Assembly: GCA_031424015.1 (NCBI GenBank)
Contig: JANPGR010000005.1
Coordinates: 1-6,433 of the forward strand
DNA length: 6,433 nucleotides
Origin: JANPGR01 sp031424015
GTDB taxonomy: Bacteria; Patescibacteriota; Minisyncoccia; Phycocordibacterales; UBA1006
Direction of reading: 5' to 3'
Shown here: piece by piece, positions 1 to 6,028 of the stretch
Layout of the letters: each line of letters starts with the position of its first letter
Numbering within the stretch: position 1 is the first letter of the stretch
Notes under the pieces: model-generated
Seen by the model: only the letters and a program-made list of their open reading frames with translations
Told to the model about the DNA's origin: nothing
Databases searched by the model: none
Program-made: the position numbers and the translations under genes

Positions 1-23
1 TTTTTACCCTCATTTTGTTTTTG

Positions 24-74
24 GGGTTTTTTGGTCCTTTTTTTGGCGCCCAAAAAAACGCCACCAAAAATCCC
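24..74. repeat. Nested imperfect inverted repeat downstream of the DoxX-like gene
   Basis: An inner perfect palindrome lies at 38-58: seven T then GG, a 3-nt CGC loop, and CC then seven A (9-bp stem). It sits inside an outer arm pair, 24-35 with 63-74, which pairs at 11 of 12 positions. It lies just past the 3' end of the minus-strand membrane-protein gene, so it could end that transcript. However, neither strand has a clean U-run immediately after the stem, so it is not a canonical intrinsic terminator. The palindrome is seen directly; the terminator role is a guess. Confidence 0.45.
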
Positions 75-113
75 TTATCCCAAAACCTATACCACAACTC
101 TAAAAATCCAACA

Positions 114-572
114 TTATGATATCTTTTGAATTTTTTTCAGCCCAGCAGCGATGTTGATCGCAGCGGCAATAATCACCAGATTTTTGATAATATATTGTCC
201 CTCGAGGGTCGGGACGAGGAATGCTTGCCAGGCTACCTCAGGTACGAGGAACAGTGGCAGTGCAGTAGTGAGCATGTGAATAGCGAGGAGGGGCAAGACG
301 ATCCGCTCTGCCCTTGGCCTCAAAATCAGAATTCCTATGAGAACTTCGAACCCAGCAAATGCAGGGTAAAAGACATCAAAAGGAATAATGGTGAGGTCGG
401 TCATTTTCTGATAGAGTGCAAAAACCAAGGGGGTTGCAGGAGATAATCCCAAGAGCTTGATAACTCCGAACCAAATATAGATAATCGCAATAGCGATACG
501 CGGGAAATGATCGTCAGCCCTCTGAAAGAAAGCTCGTAATCGTCTATCAATACGTTGAATTTTAGGCCACAT
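114..572 (-). CDS. DoxX-like four-helix integral membrane protein
   Basis: A 152-aa protein with four predicted membrane segments at about residues 24-42, 65-85, 89-112 and 126-145. A basic amphipathic N-terminus precedes them (K4, R7, R10, R11, R13), which favours a cytoplasmic N-terminus. The pattern resembles the DoxX/DUF417-like superfamily: a first helix containing FGVIKLLG, an acidic residue in helix 2 (FEVLIG, E76), and GQYIIKNLVII starting the last helix. The biochemical role of such small proteins is poorly defined; some DoxX relatives act with oxidoreductases or quinones, and nothing here shows a partner. ATG at 572 is chosen because a TATACT box lies 6 nt upstream. The gene is divergent from uvrA with a 26-nt gap, so they may share control, but no functional link to repair is evident. 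Family confidence is moderate because it rests on helix layout and short motifs. Confidence 0.72.
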   Translation of the reverse strand: MWPKIQRIDRRLRAFFQRADDHFPRIAIAIIYIWFGVIKLLGLSPATPLVFALYQKMTDLTIIPFDVFYPAFAGFEVLIGILILRPRAERIVLPLLAIHMLTTALPLFLVPEVAWQAFLVPTLEGQYIIKNLVIIAAAINIAAGLKKIQKIS

Positions 573-583
573 ACGTGTAGTAT
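555..583 (+). promoter_or_regulatory. Candidate uvrA promoter overlapping the divergent promoter
   Basis: TTGAAT (555-560), a 17-nt spacer and TAGTAT (578-583) give a plausible sigma70-type promoter with a start near 590, about 9 nt before the uvrA ATG. An alternative -10, TAGAAT at 583-588, would make the transcript nearly leaderless but lacks a well-placed -35. Both overlap the minus-strand TATACT box of the neighbouring gene. There is no Shine-Dalgarno sequence in front of the ATG. No LexA-type operator was recognised. Confidence 0.35.
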
Positions 584-607
584 AGAATAATACTCCTTAT
601 GAAGCAA
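579..607 (-). promoter_or_regulatory. Promoter for the DoxX-like gene, probably leaderless
   Basis: Read on the minus strand, TTGCTT (607-602) is followed by a 17-nt spacer and TATACT (584-579). The ATG at 572 begins 6 nt after the -10 box, so transcription would start at or within a base or two of the start codon. The -35 box lies inside codons 2-3 of uvrA. An AGGAG string at 597-593 is about 20 nt from the ATG, too far to serve as a ribosome-binding site. Confidence 0.55.
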
Positions 608-3430
608 ACTACAAAATCAACAGTATCGAAAATCCCAGAAAAAACTACTCAAAAATCCCTCGATTGGATTACGGTTCGTGGTGCCAAGACTCATAATCTC
701 AAGAATATTGATGTTATGATCCCTCGTAATAAAATGACCGCAATTACCGGATTGTCAGGATCGGGCAAATCATCATTGGCATTCGACACAATATTTGCCG
801 AAGGTCAGCGTAGATATGTAGAATCGCTCTCGGCATATGCTCGACAATTTTTGTCTCAAATGCCCAAACCAGAGGTTGATGAAATATCAGGATTGTCTCC
901 TGCAATTTCGATTGATCAAAAATCCAGGTCCAACAACCCACGATCGACGGTTGCGACTATCACCGAGATTTATGATTACTTGCGTGTACTCTATGCGCGT
1001 GTGGGTCGCCCGTATAGCCCGATCTCTGGTAACGCGATTCATAAAATGACCAATGATGAAATAGTAGAATTCGTCCTAGCAAAAATAACAGAAGTGTCGA
1101 ATGAAACATCAAAAAGCCAGAAATCAGTAATGGGTGTGAGTTGGAATGAATATCGCATTCAAATATATGCACCGATCGTGCGTGGGCGTAAGGGAGAATA
1201 TTACCAAATGCTCTATGATTATCTGGGCAAAGGCTACACACACACTCGTATCGATGGCGAGGTGTATTCTCTGCGAGACAAAATTGTCTTGTCAAAAACA
1301 AAACCTCACACTATTGACCTCCTCGTCGATGAATTTGCGTTACACGAATCTGGTACCGACCAGCATTTTCGAGCCCGCATTGCAGAGTCAGTCGAGAGGG
1401 CACTGACAGAGAGCGAAGGCCTCGTTGTCGTTTCTGTCGGGTATGCGTCCGCACACGATACTACTGCACCAGTACTCGAGAACCCTGCTGATTATCTTTT
1501 CTCAGGATCATTGATGTGTCCCGAAGACGGATTCTCATTCCCAGAAATAGAACCACGACTCTTTTCATTCAATAGTCCTTATGGTGCGTGTCCTGTGTGC
1601 AAAGGGCTCGGCGTAAAGCAACTATTCGGTAATGACAACGATGAGATATGCGCTAGTTGTAATGGCGCTCGCCTCAGACGAGAGGCTATGTTCGTGTTTA
1701 TGGGTTCCGGGTCTCAGGCGGGAGCTATCGAATCTAAATTATACGAAGGTAACACGAGCACACCAGAACAGTATCGAGAATCCACCGAAAAATCTGCCCT
1801 CATCACAAAAACAACCAAAGCAAAAAAATCAGGCTGGAATCGTCCAGGGTTGAATATTTTTGAATTTGTACAACTGTCGATCCGAGATGCACACGCGTAT
1901 ATCCTCGAACTCGAACTCTCAAAAAAAGAAGAAGCAATCGCAGGGGTCCTGTTGAACGAAATCGAATCACGACTACAATTCCTCCTCGATGTAGGGCTCG
2001 AATATCTATCACTCAATCGTCGTGCGAATACACTATCGGGTGGCGAAGCTCAACGCATCAGACTCGCATCTCAATTGGGATCCAAATTGGTCGGAGCGAT
2101 GTATGTCCTCGACGAACCGACGATTGGACTTCATCAACGTGATAACGACAGGTTGATTAGTACTTTGATACAATTGCGTGATTTAGGGAATACTATCATA
2201 CTCGTTGAACATGACGAGGATGCTGTGCGTGCTGCTGATTATATCGTGGATATCGGTCCTGGAGCTGGAGTCCACGGGGGCAATGTGATTGCAATGGGGG
2301 ACCTACCTGAACTGTTGGATACAAAACAGACACCAACGCACCCTTCTCTCACGCTACAATACCTCAGACATGAACAATCCATAGCTGTTCCAGAATCCCG
2401 CAGATCCAAAGACAAGGGCAACCTATCTATCATCGGTGCAAAACTGCACAATATTGATAACCTCAATCTCACGATCCCCCTCGGGCGAATGGTGGGTGTA
2501 TGTGGCGTGTCAGGGTCGGGCAAATCAACCTTTATGTACGAAATATTGTATCGCAACCTATTGGCACGCTATGACAGGGAATACCGCAGTACAAAGACCT
2601 ATCACTGTGCAAAATTCTCAGGAGACGGTGGTATATCGCGAGTCGTTATGGTGGATCAGTCGCCGATTGGTCGTACTCCTCGTTCTAACCCTGCGACCTA
2701 CACTGGTGCGTGGGCCCCTATTCGTGACCTGTTTGCTGCTACGACCGAATCTCAGATTCGTGGATGGGGTCCAGGCAGATTTTCATTCAATGTAAAAGGT
2801 GGCCGCTGTGAAGCTTGCGAAGGTCGTGGTCAAGTCGCAGTCGAGATGCACTTTTTGCCGACGGTGTATGTGCAGTGTGATGTCTGCAATGGAAAGCGTT
2901 TCGACAAAGAAACCCTCGCAGTTCACTATAACAAGAAAAACGTATTCGAAATCCTCGAAATGACAGTCGAGACTGCTACGGCATTTTTCGCAGAAATTGG
3001 CCCTATTCATGACAGGTTGCAGGCATTGATGGATGTAGGGCTCGGATATTTGAAACTCGGTCAGCCTGCCAGCGAACTGTCCGGGGGGGAATCCCAGCGT
3101 GTAAAAATTGCATCAGAATTATACAGACCTATGACAGAAAAATCCATCTATCTCCTCGATGAACCGACGGTTGGACTCCATTTTGTTGATGTACAGAGAT
3201 TGATTGATATCCTCCAGAAACTCGTCGAGAGAGGGAATTCCGTTATGTTGATTGAACATAATCTGGATGTGATAAAATGCTGTGACTATTTGTTCGACTT
3301 TGGACCAGAGGGCGGGACGGGCGGTGGCAAGGTAATCGCCCAAGGCACCCCCGAAGAAGTCGCAAATAACCCGATTTCTCATACAGGCAGGTATCTGGCG
3401 CGTATGTTAAATCAAAAGAAAAAGAAGTAG
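599..3430 (+). CDS. uvrA: UvrA, excinuclease ABC subunit A
   Basis: The 943-aa damage-recognition ATPase of nucleotide excision repair; in known systems a UvrA dimer finds lesions and loads UvrB, a cytosolic DNA-bound step. Length is typical (~940 aa). Two ABC modules are complete. Module 1 has Walker A GLSGSGKSS (51-59), signature LSGGEAQRIRLA (479-490), Walker B YVLDEPTIGLH (502-512) and switch His in VEHDED (536-541). Module 2 has Walker A GVSGSGKST (636-644), signature LSGGESQRVKIA (827-838), Walker B YLLDEPTVGLH (851-861) and IEHN (885-888). The UvrB-binding region lies at about 130-265. The C-terminal zinc module is intact (C737, C740, C760, C763), with the conserved RFSFNVKGGRCEAC just before. 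The N-terminal zinc module is altered: C307, C331 and C334 remain but the expected second ligand is D310. The conserved part starts at about residue 22 (DWITVRGAKTHNLKNI); the Lys/Thr-rich first 20 residues are an extension, but no other ATG fits. The C-terminus is a lysine run. Confidence 0.97.
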   Translation: MKQTTKSTVSKIPEKTTQKSLDWITVRGAKTHNLKNIDVMIPRNKMTAITGLSGSGKSSLAFDTIFAEGQRRYVESLSAYARQFLSQMPKPEVDEISGLSPAISIDQKSRSNNPRSTVATITEIYDYLRVLYARVGRPYSPISGNAIHKMTNDEIVEFVLAKITEVSNETSKSQKSVMGVSWNEYRIQIYAPIVRGRKGEYYQMLYDYLGKGYTHTRIDGEVYSLRDKIVLSKTKPHTIDLLVDEFALHESGTDQHFRARIAESVERALTESEGLVVVSVGYASAHDTTAPVLENPADYLFSGSLMCPEDGFSFPEIEPRLFSFNSPYGACPVCKGLGVKQLFGNDNDEICASCNGARLRREAMFVFMGSGSQAGAIESKLYEGNTSTPEQYRESTEKSALITKTTKAKKSGWNRPGLNIFEFVQLSIRDAHAYILELELSKKEEAIAGVLLNEIESRLQFLLDVGLEYLSLNRRANTLSGGEAQRIRLASQLGSKLVGAMYVLDEPTIGLHQRDNDRLISTLIQLRDLGNTIILVEHDEDAVRAADYIVDIGPGAGVHGGNVIAMGDLPELLDTKQTPTHPSLTLQYLRHEQSIAVPESRRSKDKGNLSIIGAKLHNIDNLNLTIPLGRMVGVCGVSGSGKSTFMYEILYRNLLARYDREYRSTKTYHCAKFSGDGGISRVVMVDQSPIGRTPRSNPATYTGAWAPIRDLFAATTESQIRGWGPGRFSFNVKGGRCEACEGRGQVAVEMHFLPTVYVQCDVCNGKRFDKETLAVHYNKKNVFEILEMTVETATAFFAEIGPIHDRLQALMDVGLGYLKLGQPASELSGGESQRVKIASELYRPMTEKSIYLLDEPTVGLHFVDVQRLIDILQKLVERGNSVMLIEHNLDVIKCCDYLFDFGPEGGTGGGKVIAQGTPEEVANNPISHTGRYLARMLNQKKKK

Positions 3431-3437
3431 TTTCTGC

Positions 3438-3465
3438 TTGCTTTTAGTCATAAATAATGTATAGT
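3438..3465 (+). promoter_or_regulatory. rpmF promoter, probably leaderless
   Basis: TTGCTT (3438-3443), a 16-nt spacer and TATAGT (3460-3465), with the ATG at 3474 only 8 nt further on. The predicted transcript start falls at or next to the start codon. The -35 hexamer is identical to the one proposed for the divergent DoxX-like gene. No ribosome-binding motif is present. Confidence 0.55.
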
Positions 3466-3473
3466 ACACATAT

Positions 3474-3695
3474 ATGGTAGTACGAATGCGACACACATCA
3501 GGACACACAGCAAACAGGCGTTCTCATCATGCTCTTGTTGCGACTTCATTGGTCAAAACAGCTGCAGGGACATACCGCAAGTCACATCACATGGATCCTA
3601 TTACTGGGATGTATCGTGGTCGTGTCGTTGTAGATATGACAAAGAAAGCCCTCAAAGCTCAAAGCAAAACTCCACAACCTGATCCTTTTGAATAA
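3474..3695 (+). CDS. rpmF: Large ribosomal subunit protein bL32, cysteine-free form
   Basis: A 73-aa basic protein of the large ribosomal subunit. The family core is visible: a basic Arg/His-rich N-terminus (R4, R6, H7), the RRSHHAL block at about 15-21, and MYRGRVVVDMT near 46-56, matching the usual YYKGREVV segment. Many bL32 proteins carry two CxxC pairs that bind zinc. Here there is no cysteine at all, and the central segment reads KTAAGTYRKSHHMDPITG instead, so this is the zinc-independent type. A C-terminal tail of about 17 residues rich in Lys, Gln and Pro extends past the core. ATG at 3474 is supported by the -10 box 8 nt upstream and by family length. The gene lies 43 nt after uvrA with its own promoter, and 77 nt before nusB. 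bL32 next to nusB and rnc fits a ribosome-biogenesis cluster. Confidence 0.93.
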   Translation: MVVRMRHTSGHTANRRSHHALVATSLVKTAAGTYRKSHHMDPITGMYRGRVVVDMTKKALKAQSKTPQPDPFE

Positions 3696-3703
3696 GGATT
3701 TTT
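3682..3703 (+). terminator. Weak hairpin and T-run overlapping the rpmF stop codon
   Basis: ATCCTT (3682-3687) pairs with AAGGAT (3694-3699) across a 6-nt loop, followed by T3700-T3703. The stem includes the rpmF stop codon TAA at 3693-3695. It is short, with only two G-C pairs, so it would be a leaky attenuator at best, leaving some read-through into nusB. Confidence 0.35.
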
Positions 3704-3732
3704 GGTTTAGGGTAGGGTGATTTGCTTTGTTG

Positions 3733-3766
3733 TTGAATTTTATTCATTTATTTTTTACATTATTAT
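3733..3766 (+). promoter_or_regulatory. Tentative promoter for nusB-rnc
   Basis: TTGAAT (3733-3738), a 17-nt spacer and TACATT (3756-3761) suggest a start about 5 nt before the ATG at 3773. A second candidate -10, TATTAT at 3761-3766, would give a strictly leaderless message but has no good -35. The surrounding sequence is extremely AT-rich, so chance matches are likely. There is no Shine-Dalgarno motif. Confidence 0.35.
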
Positions 3767-3772
3767 ATTGTT

Positions 3773-4669
3773 ATGGCGCATCGAAATTTGTCACGATCAG
3801 CTATTATATCTACCTTGTATGCATTACAAATGTATCCATTGTCAGATACAGAGTCTATCCAGCAGCTCATTACCTATATAGGTAATCATTTTAGTGATGG
3901 AAATCCGGATTATAATTTTGTAGAACATACGGTTTTTTCTGTAATAAAAAAACAATCAATCATAGACGATATTATCACAAAGGCAGCCCCTCGTTGGCCT
4001 CTAGAAAATATGAATACTATGGATGTAATTATCCTCAGGATGAGTATCTATGAGCTCGTTTTCGAGTATACCAAAACACACCCGAATATCATCATCAGCG
4101 AAGCCGTCTCTGCAGGTCAAATCTATGTAGGGCAGTCGAGCGCTCGATTTATCAATGGGGTCCTCAGTACCGTGTATCGAGAAATGGGTAGTCCTATGGG
4201 TCCTGTCAGGCCACCCCGCATTGACATGTCTGCAGAAACCATAGTTACTCACCAATACAAAGGAGGAGGATTCGTCTATGCATTCGATCTAAAGGGTGAC
4301 GCGTATGTAGCTCTCGTCCAAGATATTTGGGGGTTTTGGACATTTCCAAAAGGGACTTGCGACAAAACCGAAGACATCCTACTAGGATCAGCTCGTGAAA
4401 TAGAAAAAACCATAGGCATTCCCGTGGTGAGCCAAAGCATATTAGGCGAATCAGAATATAGTAGTTTCCACCCACAAAAGGGAAATGTCGTCAAACACGT
4501 GACCTATGTTCTGGCAAAGGCGGAATTCGTCACTCTCACGCTAGAGGATTCTGCTGGCCTCGTTACCGCTAAATGGTTCCCGGTCACAGAGATTGCCGAT
4601 TTACGTATGTATGACAACGTCGCCCAAATATCGATCACCGCTATTAATCGAATATTTAATTCACAATAG
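3773..4669 (+). CDS. nusB: NusB antitermination domain fused to a degenerate Nudix domain
   Basis: A 298-aa two-domain protein; ordinary NusB is about 130-150 aa. Residues 1-139 are NusB-like: basic N-terminus (R4, R8), the central PLENMNTMDVIILRMSIYEL helix region (76-95), and the closing SEAVSAGQIY...SARFINGVLSTVYREM. NusB normally pairs with NusE (S10) on boxA RNA to antiterminate rRNA transcription. Residues 140-160 are a linker. Residues 161-298 are Nudix-like: GGGFVYAF (164-171), WGFWTFPKGT (186-195), then the Nudix helix. Against GX5EX7REUXEEXGU it keeps G194, E200, R208, E209, G215 and I216, but the paired glutamates are K212 and T213. Those are metal ligands in active Nudix hydrolases, so this domain may be inactive or a binding module. 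Fusion is not a sequencing join: the frame is open throughout. The stop lies 8 nt before rnc, indicating co-transcription. The NusB call is firm; the Nudix role is unknown. Confidence 0.88.
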   Translation: MAHRNLSRSAIISTLYALQMYPLSDTESIQQLITYIGNHFSDGNPDYNFVEHTVFSVIKKQSIIDDIITKAAPRWPLENMNTMDVIILRMSIYELVFEYTKTHPNIIISEAVSAGQIYVGQSSARFINGVLSTVYREMGSPMGPVRPPRIDMSAETIVTHQYKGGGFVYAFDLKGDAYVALVQDIWGFWTFPKGTCDKTEDILLGSAREIEKTIGIPVVSQSILGESEYSSFHPQKGNVVKHVTYVLAKAEFVTLTLEDSAGLVTAKWFPVTEIADLRMYDNVAQISITAINRIFNSQ

Positions 4670-4677
4670 TATTTTTT

Positions 4678-5370
4678 ATGAATAATTTTGAACAAATAGA
4701 AACCATTCTCGGGATACATTTTATTAACAAGGATTTACTCATCCAGGCTTTTACTCATCGGTCTTATTTGAACGAATCACAGAGTGATTTGCCGGGCCAC
4801 AATGAACGACTCGAATTCCTCGGAGACGCTGTCCTCGAGCTGGTTGTGACGGATTATCTGTACCGAGAATTTCCAGACACACCCGAAGGTCAGCTGACTG
4901 CGTATCGTGCTGCGTTGGTCCGTACCGAATCTATTTCGGATTGCGCACTTCGCCTTGCTTTTAATGACTATCTCTTGCTCTCGCGCGGAGAAGCGCGCGA
5001 TATGGGCAAGGCCCGTAGTTATATCCTAGCAAATGCGTTCGAAGCATTCGTGGGTGCCCTCTATCTAGATCAAGGATACGATGCTGCTGCATCATTCATC
5101 AATGATCAATTGATCCCAGAAATGCACAATATTCTGGACCAGGCCCTCTGGCGAGATGCGAAATCCTACGTCCAAGAAAAATCCCAAGAATTACTCAGTA
5201 TCACTCCGACATACGAATTGGTGCGACAGCAGGGTCCTGACCATGATCGTACGTTCGTCGTTGCGATTATGTTCGGATCAGACACCATAGCCGAAGGCGA
5301 AGGAACCAGCAAACAAGAAGCCCAGCAAGACGCAGCTCGAAAAGCCCTCATAAAAATGGGGTGGAATTAA
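4678..5370 (+). CDS. rnc: Ribonuclease III
   Basis: A 230-aa double-strand-specific endoribonuclease of normal length. It matures rRNA precursors and cuts structured RNAs as a homodimer. The catalytic domain covers about residues 3-150, with the signature NERLEFLGDAVL at 42-53 giving E43, E46 and D50 (E. coli E38, E41, D45 equivalents). GQLTAYRAALVR (71-82) and the second acidic motif ILANAFEAFVGALYLDQG (116-133) follow. In that motif E122 matches catalytic E117, but the position of E. coli D114 is N119. A dsRNA-binding domain occupies about 159-228 (DAKSYVQEKSQEL, then EGEGTSKQEAQQDAARKAL). The gene starts 8 nt after nusB with only an A/T stretch and no ribosome-binding site, so it is almost certainly read from the nusB transcript. 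Pairing with nusB and rpmF fits rRNA and ribosome biogenesis. The enzyme is probably active because the key Glu is kept; the Asn may affect metal binding. Confidence 0.95.
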   Translation: MNNFEQIETILGIHFINKDLLIQAFTHRSYLNESQSDLPGHNERLEFLGDAVLELVVTDYLYREFPDTPEGQLTAYRAALVRTESISDCALRLAFNDYLLLSRGEARDMGKARSYILANAFEAFVGALYLDQGYDAAASFINDQLIPEMHNILDQALWRDAKSYVQEKSQELLSITPTYELVRQQGPDHDRTFVVAIMFGSDTIAEGEGTSKQEAQQDAARKALIKMGWN

Positions 5371-5402
5371 TATTTCTTAATGATACACTTTAGATAACTC
5401 TT

Positions 5403-5615
5403 ATGAATACAAACTCAAACACCGATAACAATACTCCAACCAATCCTATGCAGGCAATGTTGGACCGCGCACGTGCTATGAAAAATGGTGGATCGATCGA
5501 CCCCACAACCGGCAAGGTCGCAATCGAATCAACAGCAAGCACGACCAAAAAGCCCAACAATCCAATAGGCGCAGGCCGACCAGCAGTGGTGCAAAAGAGT
5601 CAGAGGGGGAGATAA
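5403..5615 (+). CDS. Small basic low-complexity protein, unknown function
   Basis: A 70-aa ORF 32 nt after rnc on the same strand. The first 15 residues are Asn/Thr-rich. A short likely helix follows (MQAMLDRARAMKNGG, 16-30), then SIDPTTGKVAIE and a Ser/Thr/Lys/Pro-rich tail ending QKSQRGR. It has about ten basic and four acidic residues, no cysteine, no signal peptide and no membrane segment, so it is probably largely disordered. The basic tail could contact nucleic acid, but that is speculation. Support for coding comes from position at the end of the rnc cluster, an ATG in the expected place, and a possible extended -10 (TG-A-TACACT, 5381-5389) 13 nt upstream of the ATG. There is no Shine-Dalgarno site, as for its neighbours. 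I do not recognise the family. Confidence 0.6.
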   Translation: MNTNSNTDNNTPTNPMQAMLDRARAMKNGGSIDPTTGKVAIESTASTTKKPNNPIGAGRPAVVQKSQRGR

Positions 5616-5630
5616 GAAGGGTAGAGTATA

Positions 5631-5819
5631 TTATGCCTTAGGAGGTACTATAGGTGTTGGTTCTTTTATTTTAACAGGACCAGCTGTTGTATTCATCTTT
5701 GAAGAGCTTCCATTCCCTGTCTCACTCCAGAGTTCCTCACTGGTATCATTACCGGCAATTTTATCACGAACGAGAGACTGTCGTATCTCTTCTAAGGATT
5801 TTGGTTGCTCTTTTTCCAT
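5631..5819 (-). CDS. Small acidic/proline-rich protein, unknown function
   Basis: A 62-aa ORF convergent with the small protein ending at 5615 (15-nt gap). The N-terminal part, EKEQPKSLEEIRQSLVRDKI, looks like a charged helix; the middle is Ser/Asn/Gly/Thr-rich; the end is proline-rich (KEPTPIVPPKA). There is no cysteine, signal peptide or membrane segment. A longer reading starts at a TTG three codons upstream (5828), but ATG at 5819 is preferred because TATACT lies 8 nt in front of it, the same geometry as the DoxX-like gene. I do not recognise the family. It is the last gene before a non-coding, repeat-bearing stretch. Confidence 0.5.
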   Translation of the reverse strand: MEKEQPKSLEEIRQSLVRDKIAGNDTSEELWSETGNGSSSKMNTTAGPVKIKEPTPIVPPKA

Positions 5820-5827
5820 ATATGACA

Positions 5828-5833
5828 AGTATA
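5828..5833 (-). promoter_or_regulatory. -10 box for the minus-strand small ORF
   Basis: TATACT reads on the minus strand from 5833 to 5828, with the ATG at 5819 starting 8 nt further on, implying an almost leaderless transcript. It is identical to the -10 box of the DoxX-like gene. The hexamer 17 nt upstream (TAGAAC) is a poor -35, so confidence is modest. Confidence 0.4.
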
Positions 5834-5945
5834 CCTCTTTATATTTCCTGGTTCTAGGGGTGAGGCAGTTGTTTGTGGAAAAGTATCTATATCAGAAAAG
5901 GGCGAGAGAGGGCACTTTCCGGTGGCAGTACCCTGTGTTGGTGTT

Positions 5946-5980
5946 CCCCTCCCCTCATAGGGGAGGGGTTAGGGGTGGGG
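5946..5980 (+). repeat. GC-rich hairpin with four G4 tracts (REP-like, possible G-quadruplex)
   Basis: CCCCTCCCCT (5946-5955) and AGGGGAGGGG (5959-5968) form a perfect 10-bp inverted repeat with a CAT loop. The right arm continues into two more G-runs, giving four tracts of exactly four G (5960-5963, 5965-5968, 5972-5975, 5977-5980) with loops A, TTA and T. That meets the pattern for a four-tetrad intramolecular G-quadruplex, which would compete with the hairpin. From memory, C4TC4/G4AG4 palindromes followed by TTAGGGG recur as dispersed intergenic repeats in several bacterial groups, so this is probably a member of a repeat family. Only one copy is in the window, so repetition is not shown here. 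Confidence 0.65.
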
Positions 5981-6028
5981 TGAACTACAATTCGGGGCAG
6001 GATACGCGCCGGCAAATCACGGACAAAA

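Noticed and set aside
126..446. 106-aa plus-strand open frame opposite the DoxX-like gene
   Set aside because: It is the complement of a convincing membrane-protein gene, has no family resemblance and a composition expected of an antisense shadow.
401..607. 68-aa minus-strand frame overlapping the DoxX-like start and the uvrA start
   Set aside because: It overlaps both better genes in another frame and shows no domain pattern.
599..5370. Alternative genetic code with UGA read as glycine, as in some CPR lineages
   Set aside because: The uvrA, rpmF, nusB and rnc frames contain no in-frame TGA and read cleanly with the standard code.
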